DNA of 64,000 bases from JAGBWK01 sp964544595 (GTDB lineage: Bacteria; Bacteroidota; Bacteroidia; Bacteroidales; Muribaculaceae). How positions within the stretch are numbered: the stretch's first letter is position 1; each line of letters opens with the position of its first letter. A program made the translations under genes and the position numbers. The stretch is from assembly GCA_964544595.1 (NCBI GenBank), contig CAZJBM010000011.1:4388-68387 (forward strand), written 5' to 3'. Positions 1 through 8,499 of the stretch are shown here, piece after piece. The notes below the pieces were generated by a model. That model was not told the origin of the DNA. It saw only the letters and a list, made by a program, of their open reading frames with translations, and did no database searches.

Positions 1-1
1 G

Positions 2-2329
2 AAATCAGCGCAATCAGCGGATGCTCTCCCTGATACGCTTGACAAGCGCGTCGAGCTCGGCGAGGTTACCGTTAAGCCCAAAGGCGAAAAGTATTCGAAG
101 AAAAACAATCCGGCAGTCGACTTCATGCGGCTCCTCAAGGAACAAGGCAGCCTCTCAGACCCTATGAATCGTCCTCATTATAATTATGAGGTGTATGACC
201 GTATCACGATTGCCATAAACGAAATACAAGATAGTGCTGGAAATATAAAGGGGCCTCTGAAGAATTTCCCCCAGCTGATCAATTACGTCGATACGTCGGA
301 AGTTACGGGCAAGCCGATTTTGCCTATTTCGGTGAAAGAGAAAGTCACGGAATTTTACCATTCATCTGATCCCGATAAATCGCGCGAGTATGTTACGGGC
401 ATAAAACGCATCGGGCTCGACGCGATTGGCAACGAGGAGAGCGTGCAGGTCTATCTTGAGGATATGCTGCGCGAAGTAGATTTGTATAAGAACGACATTC
501 AGCTTTTGAGTAATAAATTCGTCAGCCCGTTATCATCATTAGGTCCAGATTTCTACAAGTATTATCTCGTTGATACGATTCCTGAAAGCGCAATTGTGTC
601 CGATAAGACGAGGGAACTCTACCCTATCGAGTCCGATAGCCTTATTGTGCTTGAATTTATCCCGAAAAATTCCGCTACATTCGGTTTCGCCGGTCGGCTG
701 TATATCCCGGTCGGCTCTAACAATAGCTATGTAAGAAAGGTTAAAATGCTGCTGCCGAAAAATGCTAACGTCAATTTTATTGAGTCGCTCGGCATTGATC
801 AGGAGTTTTATATCGATTCAATAGGATGTCGTCATAAGATTCTTGATAATCTGACGGTTGAAATGTCGCTCGTGCCAGGTACGCAAGGCATTTTCGCGCA
901 GAAATACACACGTTGCCTTGATCATAATTATAACGAAACCGACCCCCGCGATCTTTTCGGTCGATTGGGCTCGATATATAATGCGGCCGACGCTTATCTT
1001 AAAGATGAGCAATTTTGGGATTATCGGCGCGACGAAACGTATAAAATGTCGCATAGGTCGGTAGGCAATCTGGCGTCTTCACTCCGGTCAAATCCTTGGT
1101 ATTATTGGACCGAGAAAGCTCTCAACATATTAGTCACCGGTTACGTTCCGTTAGGAAAGAAAGATAAAGTGGAATTCGGGCCGGTGAACACACTCGTTAG
1201 CTTCAACGACGTGGAAGGAACTCGTTTGCGCTTCGGAGGTCTGACCACCGCCAAATTAAGTAAACACTGGTTTTTCAGGGGATACGGAGCTTACGGGATA
1301 AAGGATCATCGCTGGAAATATTATGGCGAAGCCGAGTATGCGTTTAATGAAAAGAAACGTCATTCACGCGAATTCCCGGTAAGGTCGATCAGAGCGTCGT
1401 ATCGCTACGACACCCACTTCTTGGGTCAGGATTACGCTTTTACCAACCCTGATAATATATTCCTCTCTTTCAAGCGAATGGACGACACGCTGATGGTGTA
1501 TACGCGCACCGCCCGACTTGAGTACACCACTGAGTTCGACAACCATTTTTCGGTTAATTTGTCGTTGCAGAATCAGCGTCAGGAATCCACTCGATACGTG
1601 CGTTTTGAATATGCCGACGGCAGTAGCTCGCCACATCTCGACTTCACAACGGCCACGCTGACTTTTCGTTATGCCCCCGGAGAGAAATTCATCCAGACCA
1701 AATCTGAGAGAATCCCTGTCAATATCGATGCCCCGGTTATCCAGATTTCACATACCTACGGCCCCGGGGGTTCACTGGGAAGCAGCAGATACTTTGTCAA
1801 CCGAACGGAATTAGATGTTCGTAAACGTTTTTGGTTCAGTGCGTTCGGTTACACAGACGTGACTGTCAAAGGTGGCCATGTATGGAGCACATCGCCTTTC
1901 ACCCAATTATTCATCCCAAACGCAAACATGACATATACGATTCAGCCTGAATCATTCACGTTATTGTCGCCAATGGAATTTATCGCCGATACCTACGCTG
2001 CGTGGGATGTGACTTACTGGGCCAACGGAGCACTGTTTAATTACATCCCGTATCTGAAACAGCTGCGTTTGCGCGAATCAATTTCATTTAGAGGCTTTTG
2101 GGGGCGTCTAAGCGACAAGAATAATCCAGAATATAATCCATGGTTACCTCAGTTTCCGATTGGCTCTAATCCGGTGACTGTGACCGATACGCCCTATATG
2201 GAGCTTGGAGTAGGTATTGACAACATATTCAAGATATTGCGAGTCGAGTATTCATGGCGACTCAGTTACCGAAACACCCCCGGGGTTGACCGCTCGGGTT
2301 TGCGAATTGCCCTTCACTTCAATTTTTAG
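2..2329 (+). CDS. DUF5686 family outer-membrane protein, 5' truncated by window edge
   Basis: The reading frame is open from base 2, so the start lies outside the window and about 775 codons are visible. The first residues include a KKNNPAVDFM motif, typical of the linker between an N-terminal carboxypeptidase-regulatory-like domain and the DUF5686 region in Bacteroidetes proteins. The rest is rich in alternating aromatic and polar strands and ends in a terminal Phe (LRIALHFNF), as expected for an outer-membrane beta-barrel. The exact function of DUF5686 proteins is not established. An internal Met at 125 could be mistaken for a start, but the conserved sequence upstream of it argues against that. 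The next gene starts about 180 bp downstream behind its own promoter-like boxes, so this gene is probably not part of the Bat operon. Confidence 0.85.
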   Translation, partial: KSAQSADALPDTLDKRVELGEVTVKPKGEKYSKKNNPAVDFMRLLKEQGSLSDPMNRPHYNYEVYDRITIAINEIQDSAGNIKGPLKNFPQLINYVDTSEVTGKPILPISVKEKVTEFYHSSDPDKSREYVTGIKRIGLDAIGNEESVQVYLEDMLREVDLYKNDIQLLSNKFVSPLSSLGPDFYKYYLVDTIPESAIVSDKTRELYPIESDSLIVLEFIPKNSATFGFAGRLYIPVGSNNSYVRKVKMLLPKNANVNFIESLGIDQEFYIDSIGCRHKILDNLTVEMSLVPGTQGIFAQKYTRCLDHNYNETDPRDLFGRLGSIYNAADAYLKDEQFWDYRRDETYKMSHRSVGNLASSLRSNPWYYWTEKALNILVTGYVPLGKKDKVEFGPVNTLVSFNDVEGTRLRFGGLTTAKLSKHWFFRGYGAYGIKDHRWKYYGEAEYAFNEKKRHSREFPVRSIRASYRYDTHFLGQDYAFTNPDNIFLSFKRMDDTLMVYTRTARLEYTTEFDNHFSVNLSLQNQRQESTRYVRFEYADGSSSPHLDFTTATLTFRYAPGEKFIQTKSERIPVNIDAPVIQISHTYGPGGSLGSSRYFVNRTELDVRKRFWFSAFGYTDVTVKGGHVWSTSPFTQLFIPNANMTYTIQPESFTLLSPMEFIADTYAAWDVTYWANGALFNYIPYLKQLRLRESISFRGFWGRLSDKNNPEYNPWLPQFPIGSNPVTVTDTPYMELGVGIDNIFKILRVEYSWRLSYRNTPGVDRSGLRIALHFNF

Positions 2330-2428
2330 CGCTGTGCGGATAGTGAGTATTTTGCGTTAAGAAATCTTAATTTTGACGATTTATTTAAATTATATATGCA
2401 AAATTAACAATAGTTATAATCTACTTAC

Positions 2429-2460
2429 TTTGTAAATCTGTAAATTTGCACTATAATTTG
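2429..2460 (+). promoter_or_regulatory. Candidate promoter of the moxR-Bat operon
   Basis: TTTG at 2429-2432 is followed 19 bp later by TATAATTTG (2452-2460). A second possible -7 box, TAAATTTG, lies at 2441-2448 but lacks a well-spaced upstream TTTG. The sequence is AT-rich and resembles the Bacteroidetes TTTG/TAnnTTTG consensus. Transcription would start about 40-50 bp before the moxR ATG. Confidence 0.45.
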
Positions 2461-2511
2461 ACTAAAAAAGGCATTTATATATCAGTATAATCACACAAAA
2501 AACCAAATATA

Positions 2512-3507
2512 ATGAGCGAAACTTTGAATATCAGAGATATCAATGACCTCGTTGCCTCTAAAAGCGATTTTATTAAGCTTATAACCAAGGGCATGGATCA
2601 AACCATTGTCGGTCAGAAGCATCTTGTCGAATCGCTTTTGATAGCGCTTCTCAGTAACGGACACGTGCTTCTCGAAGGAGTTCCCGGTCTGGCTAAGACC
2701 TTGGCAATTAAAACTCTCTCGCAGCTTATTGATGCGAAATACAGCCGTATTCAGTTCACCCCCGACCTCTTGCCTGCCGATGTTATCGGTACAATGGTAT
2801 ATTCTGTCAAGAAAGAGCAGTTTGAGGTGAAAAAAGGCCCGATTTTTGCTAACTTCGTGCTTGCTGACGAAATCAACCGCGCTCCGGCAAAAGTGCAGTC
2901 AGCACTTCTCGAAGCCATGCAGGAGCGTCAGGTCACTATCGGTGGCGACACTTTCAGTCTTAAGGATCCATTCCTTGTTATGGCAACCCAAAACCCTATA
3001 GAGCAGGAGGGCACTTATCCTCTTCCCGAAGCACAAGTCGACCGCTTCTTGCTCAAGGTTATTATAGGTTATCCCACCCGCGAGGATGAGAAACTGATCA
3101 TTCGCCAGAACATAACCAGCGAAAAGCGCGAGATTGTTCCCCTGGTTCGCCCTGAGGAAATCATAGAAGCGCAGAAAGTTGTTGAAAAAATTTATATCGA
3201 CGAGAAAATAGAGAAGTATATTGTCGATATAGTGTTCGCAACCCGCTTCCCCAAGGAGGCAGGATTGAACGATCTGACTAACATAATCGCGTTTGGAGCC
3301 TCTCCCCGCGCCTCAATCAGTTTGGCGAAAGCTTCGCGCGCTTATGCACTTATCAAAGGCCGAGGTTATGTCATTCCCGAGGATGTCAGAGCAATATGTC
3401 ACGACGTTATGCGTCACAGAATTGGCCTTACCTACGAGGCTGAGGCAAATAATATCACTTCCGACGAGATTATTTCTACAATTCTCGATAAAGTTGAAGT
3501 GCCCTGA
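2512..3507 (+). CDS. MoxR-family AAA+ ATPase
   Basis: This 331-residue AAA+ ATPase has a Walker A motif GVPGLAKT (about residues 56-63) and a Walker B segment VLADEINRAP (about 117-126). Sensor-like MATQNPIEQEGTYPLPEAQ and a C-terminal helical lid follow. MoxR proteins are thought to act as chaperones that help assemble or activate complexes containing VWA proteins. Here it is the first gene of a complete Bat cluster: DUF58, a BatD-like protein, BatA, BatB, BatC, BatD and BatE follow on the same strand with short gaps. Family assignment is firm. The client is inferred from context to be the membrane Bat complex. Confidence 0.95.
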   Translation: MSETLNIRDINDLVASKSDFIKLITKGMDQTIVGQKHLVESLLIALLSNGHVLLEGVPGLAKTLAIKTLSQLIDAKYSRIQFTPDLLPADVIGTMVYSVKKEQFEVKKGPIFANFVLADEINRAPAKVQSALLEAMQERQVTIGGDTFSLKDPFLVMATQNPIEQEGTYPLPEAQVDRFLLKVIIGYPTREDEKLIIRQNITSEKREIVPLVRPEEIIEAQKVVEKIYIDEKIEKYIVDIVFATRFPKEAGLNDLTNIIAFGASPRASISLAKASRAYALIKGRGYVIPEDVRAICHDVMRHRIGLTYEAEANNITSDEIISTILDKVEVP

Positions 3508-3555
3508 TGAATAGGCAAAGTTATTTAGCGACAAATAATTTTAAATTGAATTACA

Positions 3556-4431
3556 GTGGATTCTAACGAACTTCTGAAAAAGGTCCGCAAAATCGAGATA
3601 AAGACCAAAGGTCTCTCGGCAAATATTTTCGCCGGAGAGTATCATTCGGCCTTTAAAGGTCGCGGTATGATGTTTTCAGAGGTAAGGCAATATCAATACG
3701 GCGATGATATCCGCGACATTGACTGGAACGTCACAGCTCGACACAACCAGCCTTATGTAAAGGTCTATGAGGAGGAACGCGAGCTGACGGTAATGCTTCT
3801 CGTCGATGTCTCGGGAAGTAGGTTGTTTGGCGCTGTCGGAGAGGAAAAACGCGAGATGATAGCTGAGATAGGCGCGACACTCGCCTTTTCGGCTATTCAG
3901 AACAATGATAAAGTAGGCGTGATATTCTTCTCGGATAAGATAGAGAAATTTATCCCTCCGAAGAAGGGTCGCAAGCACATACTGCTTATAATTCGCGAAC
4001 TTCTCGACTTTAAACCCGAAAGCTCCGGCACTGATATATCGTGCGTGCTAAGATATTTCACCGATGCGCTGAAAAAACGTTGTACCACTTTCCTTATCTC
4101 AGATTTTATTGATAAGCATGATTATAAACAAGCTCTGACAATAGCTGCCAACCGCCATGACGTGTACGGTATTCAGGTCTTTGACAAGCGCGACTCTAAG
4201 CTGCCCGACATAGGTTTGATGAGGGTAGCCGACCTTGAAACCGGCGAGATGCGTTGGGTCGACACCTCATCTGTCCGCAACCGCAACGCTTATAGCAAGT
4301 GGTGGTACAATCGTCAACAAACCATGGCCGACACGCTCAATCGTTGCAGGGTAGATTTCGTTTCGATCCCTACCGACGAGGATTATGTCGTGTCGTTAAT
4401 GGGATTGTTTAAGAATAGAGCTTTAAGATAG
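3556..4431 (+). CDS. DUF58 domain protein of the Bat operon (GTG start)
   Basis: This 291-residue protein starts at GTG 3556, giving MDSNELLKKVRKIEIKTKG; no suitable ATG exists nearby and the conserved family N-terminus begins here. It carries the DUF58 signature (GRGMMFSEVRQYQYGDDIRDIDWN, about residues 35-58, spoken of here as the GDDxRxIDW motif) and a VWA-like fold with a DVSGS metal-site motif near residue 87. DUF58 proteins pair with MoxR ATPases in many bacteria. It has no signal peptide and is probably cytosolic or peripheral to the membrane. It sits 48 bp after moxR and 5 bp before the next gene, so the genes are very likely co-transcribed. Confidence 0.9.
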   Translation: MDSNELLKKVRKIEIKTKGLSANIFAGEYHSAFKGRGMMFSEVRQYQYGDDIRDIDWNVTARHNQPYVKVYEEERELTVMLLVDVSGSRLFGAVGEEKREMIAEIGATLAFSAIQNNDKVGVIFFSDKIEKFIPPKKGRKHILLIIRELLDFKPESSGTDISCVLRYFTDALKKRCTTFLISDFIDKHDYKQALTIAANRHDVYGIQVFDKRDSKLPDIGLMRVADLETGEMRWVDTSSVRNRNAYSKWWYNRQQTMADTLNRCRVDFVSIPTDEDYVVSLMGLFKNRALR

Positions 4432-4436
4432 AGATA

Positions 4437-5477
4437 ATGAATAGATTACTCTCAAAATTATTAATTGTTTTATGCGTGGCGGTTTTCTCCAATACCGTCA
4501 AAGCCGCGAAAGTAGACTTTAAGGTTCAGCTCGATTCGGCCCATTTGCTGATGGGGAAAACCATGAATATGCAGCTGACTATAAAACAGCCTTCGCCCGA
4601 TGCCGGTAAAGTGATTGTTCCGGCCGACAGCGTGCCTCAGGTTGAGTTTTGCCAGCTCGACTCGCTTCCTGCTTTAAAGCTTGAGTCTTCGGCCAACGGT
4701 CAGAATATTTTCACCGCGCAATATAAAATTCAGGCTTTTGATTCAGGCGATTACCATATCCCTTCGCTGGTTTATATCTGCGGAAACGACACCATATATT
4801 CCAATGGCCTTTCGCTCAAAGTGGTTCCGGTCAATGTCTCGAAACTGAAAGACATAAATCCTACGGAAGGCGTAGGCAGATATGAGTCGCGCTGGTACGA
4901 CGCGTTGCCCGATTGGGTTACGGACTACTGGCTTGTCGGTGTGGTTATATTATTTATCATAGCCGGAGCGATTGCGGCTTACTTCATCTTCGTTAAGAAA
5001 GTTTCGGTCAATGTGTTGCCAAAGAAGAAGCCTATTCCCCCATATAATGTGGCAATGATGAAACTTCAAGAGCTACGCTCGCGCAACTTATGGGAGCCGG
5101 GTCATGAACGAGCATTTTATACCGAGCTTACAGATATTCTCCGCGATTATCTTGAAAGACGCTTCGGTATCAACGCTATGGAAATGACCTCCACTCAGAT
5201 TAAGGAGGCTCTGAACGCGAACAGTGAGACCAAGCTGTCAAGCGGCCTTGTTGAGCAGGTGCTTGAGATTGCCGATTTCGTTAAGTTTGCCAAAGAGCAG
5301 CCTTCGCGACAGGAAAACATGGCTTCGTTCGACAAGGCTCTTTTGTTTGTCGAAGATACCAAGCCCCAGCCTGTCACTGAGCCATCAAAAGGAGACGGTC
5401 AGAACTCAAGCGGCAAAAACTCGGTAAACGACAAGCCCACTGACGACAATGCCACAAAACCTCTCAATCTAAAGTGA
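4437..5477 (+). CDS. BatD-like single-pass membrane protein of the Bat operon
   Basis: This 346-residue protein has a signal peptide (about residues 1-23) and an extracytoplasmic beta-rich domain to about 160. One transmembrane helix spans about 165-186, and a cytosolic tail ends in a polar, low-complexity stretch. The cytosolic part contains AFYTELTDILRDYLERRFGI, which matches the layout and spacing of the BatD tail encoded 4 kb downstream (AFYDAILKAMWGYFSDKMGI). I infer that it is a shorter paralogue of BatD. It lies between DUF58 and batA, the usual place for this component in Bacteroidales. Its role is probably structural, within the same membrane assembly as BatA and BatB. Confidence 0.8.
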   Translation: MNRLLSKLLIVLCVAVFSNTVKAAKVDFKVQLDSAHLLMGKTMNMQLTIKQPSPDAGKVIVPADSVPQVEFCQLDSLPALKLESSANGQNIFTAQYKIQAFDSGDYHIPSLVYICGNDTIYSNGLSLKVVPVNVSKLKDINPTEGVGRYESRWYDALPDWVTDYWLVGVVILFIIAGAIAAYFIFVKKVSVNVLPKKKPIPPYNVAMMKLQELRSRNLWEPGHERAFYTELTDILRDYLERRFGINAMEMTSTQIKEALNANSETKLSSGLVEQVLEIADFVKFAKEQPSRQENMASFDKALLFVEDTKPQPVTEPSKGDGQNSSGKNSVNDKPTDDNATKPLNLK

Positions 5478-5492
5478 ATATTAATGTAGATT

Positions 5493-6479
5493 ATGGAGTT
5501 TGCTCATCCAAAAATATTATTTCTTCTCATATTAGTTCCTGCGCTAACCGCATGGTATATTTTCCGGCGAAAGGGTGCTAACGCGACAGTGGCCGTATCT
5601 TCTTCGGCTCCGTTCGCAGGGATGCGTACATCGCTCCGCGCGACGCTTCGCCACTCCTTGTTCGCGCTAAACATGATTGCCATGAGTTGCATGATAGTGG
5701 CTTTAGCCCGCCCTCAGACTTACGATTCGTGGCATAATTCGCGCGTGGAAGGCACCGATATCGTTTTGGCAATGGACATTTCGACCTCAATGCTCGCCAA
5801 GGACTTTGACCCGAACCGTCTCACTGCTGCAAAGCAAGTGGCCACTACATTCATCTCTGGCCGTGAAAATGACAATATGGGGCTCGTGATCTTCGCTGGC
5901 GAGAGCCTCACGGCCGTGCCACTTACATCTGACCGCGCTACCCTACTCAATTATGTGGCTTCGATCAATACTAATCTTCTTGCCGACGGCACTGCCATAG
6001 GCGACGGCTTGGCGACCGCCATTAATCGTATCAAAGGTGGTAAGGCAAAGAGCAAAAGCATCATTCTGCTTACTGACGGCACCAACAACCGCGGCGTCGT
6101 TATGCCCCTTACCGCTGCTGATCTTGCCGCAAAAGAGGGCATAAAAGTCTATACGATCGGTATCGGCTCTAACGGAACGGCTGAATTCCCCGTCAGCGAC
6201 TATTTCGGGCGCATTACATATCAGCGTATGCCGGTAGTTATTGATGAGAATACGCTGAAGTCAATTGCCGACCGCACCGGAGGTAAATACTTCAAAGCTA
6301 CCAACGAAATGGCGCTCGCCAATATCTTCGATGAAATCGACAAGATGGAAAAGACCACTTTCGACATCCGTCAGTTCTCCCATACCGAGGACAACTATAT
6401 GATATGGGCTGTCGTCGCTTTTATCTGCCTCGCTGCAAGCGTCGTTTTGAAACAAACCGTTTTTCGTACATTCCCGTAA
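5493..6479 (+). CDS. batA: BatA, VWA-domain membrane protein
   Basis: This 328-residue protein has an N-terminal hairpin of membrane segments (MEFAHPKILFLLILVP, and another helix about residues 50-70). A von Willebrand factor A domain from about 88 carries the metal-site motif DISTS, and a C-terminal helix (about 302-320) follows. The N-terminus closely mirrors that of the next gene, a BatA/BatB hallmark. Bat proteins were named in Bacteroides fragilis for aerotolerance; later work in other bacteria points to an envelope-stress or integrity role. The gene starts 15 bp after the BatD-like gene. Confidence 0.93.
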   Translation: MEFAHPKILFLLILVPALTAWYIFRRKGANATVAVSSSAPFAGMRTSLRATLRHSLFALNMIAMSCMIVALARPQTYDSWHNSRVEGTDIVLAMDISTSMLAKDFDPNRLTAAKQVATTFISGRENDNMGLVIFAGESLTAVPLTSDRATLLNYVASINTNLLADGTAIGDGLATAINRIKGGKAKSKSIILLTDGTNNRGVVMPLTAADLAAKEGIKVYTIGIGSNGTAEFPVSDYFGRITYQRMPVVIDENTLKSIADRTGGKYFKATNEMALANIFDEIDKMEKTTFDIRQFSHTEDNYMIWAVVAFICLAASVVLKQTVFRTFP

Positions 6480-6538
6480 TCAGCGTCAGCTGTTTATGAC
6501 TATTAATACTATAAGTTAACGATATAAATATTTTTATT

Positions 6539-7561
6539 TTGGACTTTGCTTATCCTAAAATACTATATTTGCTCTTTTTAGTGCCTGTAGTGGTAGGGCT
6601 GTATATGCTTTCCCGCTATAGCAGGCAGAAGAAGATAGCCCTGTATGGTCGTCCTGATCAGGTCGCGAAGCTCATGCCGATGGCCTCGAAATACACTCCA
6701 GTAATTAAGATAATACTCCAATCGCTAGCTTTGGCCTCCTTGATAGTCGCCCTCGCCCGCCCGAGAGGGGGAGACCGCGAGGCTACTGATGAGCGACGCG
6801 GCATTGAGGTTATGATAGCTTTCGACGTGTCGCGATCGATGCTTGCTTCGTCGACCGATGACCCCTCCGGCATTTCCCGCCTTCAAAGAGCAAAGTTTCT
6901 CCTTTCGCATCTGATAGACCATCTTAAAGATGATAAGGTAGGACTTGTGATTTTCGCGGGAGAGAGCTACACTCAGCTCCCGATAACCAATGATTTCATT
7001 TCGGCGAAAATGTATATCGACGAGCTTTCGCCAGAAATGATACCCACGCAAGGCACAGACATTGGCACCGCAATCCAGATGTGCCTCAACGGGTTCACTC
7101 CCCAAAGCGACGTAAGCAAAGCTATTGTGCTTATAACTGATGCCGAAGATCATATCGCACAAGCGGAGGATATGGCTAAAAACGCATACAAATCGGGCGT
7201 TCAGGTAGATGTCATAGGCATTGGCACTCCCGCAGGTGCTCCTATCCCCACAGCTAACGGCTACCTCACGGATTCACAAGGCAATAATGTGATCACAGCG
7301 CTTAACCCCGATGCTGCGCAAGCGATAGCTAAAGCCGGCGGGGGCATATATGTCGACGGCAGCTCTTCAGGCGCGGTAAAAGAGATAGAGTCTTATCTTG
7401 ATAAGCTTGAAAAATCTGATTTAGGCAAAGTGAATTACAAAGCAAGCGCAGAGAAATTCCCGATTTTCATTTGGATAGCTTTCATACTCCTCGTGGCCGA
7501 TCAATTTATTTTCGACCGCAAAATCAAGTGGTTGTCAAAAATCAACTTCTTCTCACGTTGA
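6539..7561 (+). CDS. batB: BatB, VWA-domain membrane protein (TTG start)
   Basis: This 340-residue protein starts at TTG 6539. The start is well supported because the first residues (MDFAYPKILYLLFLVP) align without gap with BatA (MEFAHPKILFLLILVP). It has two N-terminal membrane helices, a VWA domain beginning about residue 90 with the metal-site motif DVSRS, and a C-terminal membrane helix near residue 315. The domain contains GTDIGTAI and ITDAEDH segments typical of BatB. The 59-bp gap after batA is AT-rich and holds no convincing promoter. It probably pairs with BatA, and with the TPR proteins BatC and BatE, in one inner-membrane complex. Confidence 0.92.
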   Translation: MDFAYPKILYLLFLVPVVVGLYMLSRYSRQKKIALYGRPDQVAKLMPMASKYTPVIKIILQSLALASLIVALARPRGGDREATDERRGIEVMIAFDVSRSMLASSTDDPSGISRLQRAKFLLSHLIDHLKDDKVGLVIFAGESYTQLPITNDFISAKMYIDELSPEMIPTQGTDIGTAIQMCLNGFTPQSDVSKAIVLITDAEDHIAQAEDMAKNAYKSGVQVDVIGIGTPAGAPIPTANGYLTDSQGNNVITALNPDAAQAIAKAGGGIYVDGSSSGAVKEIESYLDKLEKSDLGKVNYKASAEKFPIFIWIAFILLVADQFIFDRKIKWLSKINFFSR

Positions 7562-7600
7562 TATTTAGTCTAAAACAACTTATTATTTGACTTGTATTAA

Positions 7601-8467
7601 ATGTATCGTTTCTCACTACCATTAATAATGTTGCTCAGTCTGGTGTCATGCAATAATAATATGGACGACGCGGCGTTCACTCTCGATAATGTCAACACAA
7701 CGAAGCGAGAGCGTCGTAACGTCAATGAAGGCAACGCGATGTATTCCGAAAACGAGTATCTCAAATCAATCGAAAACTATAATAAGGCCCTGACATTGAA
7801 TCCCCATAGCGAGCTTGTGCTGTATAATCTCGCCGACGCGATGTATGCCTACTCCCGACAACTTCAAGTTAAGCAGCCGGAGCAGCCTGCCGCTTCCTCA
7901 GGAGTCGATTTGTCGCAGGCCGACGGCAATGCCGCAAGCGCCAATCAGGAGGACAAATCAGCCTTATTGGCAAACTATTCTCAGAAAGCCGACAGTATCT
8001 TCAGGATGCTCGCAAGCGGTGCCTACAACTCTCTGATTAAGGAATACGCGTCGTACAACGCCGGAAACATCGCTTACAACGATAAGAACTATACTCTCAG
8101 CATCGAGATGTATAAATCGGCATTACGTCTGAACCCCGATAATGAGAATGCTCGTCAGAATCTACGCCTGGCGCAACTCAAACTTCAAGATCAGCAGCAG
8201 AATCAAAACAACGACAATCAAGACCAAGACAAGGATCAGGATAAGGAAAAAGATAAAGAAAAGGATAAGCAGCAAGACCAGCCGAATCAGGATCAGCAGC
8301 AAAACCAAAATCAGCAGCCCCAACAGCCCCAGCCACCCCAACAAATTTCTGATCAAAACGCCGAGCAGATTCTAAAAGCGATGGAGAATGCCGAGCGCGA
8401 CACCCGTCAAAGACTTGAAAAGCAGCCGAAGCGGATCAATCCCAAATATATCGAGAAGCCCTGGTAA
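7601..8467 (+). CDS. batC: BatC, TPR lipoprotein with a Q/N/D/K-rich tail
   Basis: This 288-residue protein has a lipoprotein signal ending in LVSC at about residue 17. TPR units follow (about residues 40-85 and 135-190, e.g. AMYSENEYLKSIENYNKAL and NAGNIAYNDKNYTLSIEMYK). A very biased segment of Gln, Asn, Asp, Lys and Pro occupies about 200-255, before a short conserved basic end. The biased stretch is encoded by repeated CAR/GAY/AAR codons, so its length may vary between strains. BatC-type proteins are accessory scaffold subunits of the Bat complex. The gene starts 40 bp after batB and is followed 33 bp later by batD. Confidence 0.88.
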   Translation: MYRFSLPLIMLLSLVSCNNNMDDAAFTLDNVNTTKRERRNVNEGNAMYSENEYLKSIENYNKALTLNPHSELVLYNLADAMYAYSRQLQVKQPEQPAASSGVDLSQADGNAASANQEDKSALLANYSQKADSIFRMLASGAYNSLIKEYASYNAGNIAYNDKNYTLSIEMYKSALRLNPDNENARQNLRLAQLKLQDQQQNQNNDNQDQDKDQDKEKDKEKDKQQDQPNQDQQQNQNQQPQQPQPPQQISDQNAEQILKAMENAERDTRQRLEKQPKRINPKYIEKPW

Positions 8468-8499
8468 TAGGCATATTCTCGTTAATAATTTCAACTATT

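Noticed and set aside
125..127. ATG as the start of the first gene
   Set aside because: The frame is open to the window edge and the conserved NNPAVDFM region begins upstream of and spans this ATG, so the gene is truncated, not complete.
8162..8356. Hydrophobic Leu/Ile/Val-rich open frame on the - strand
   Set aside because: It is the exact complement of the Q/N/D/K-rich batC repeat; the composition is forced by the repeat and there is no start region of its own.
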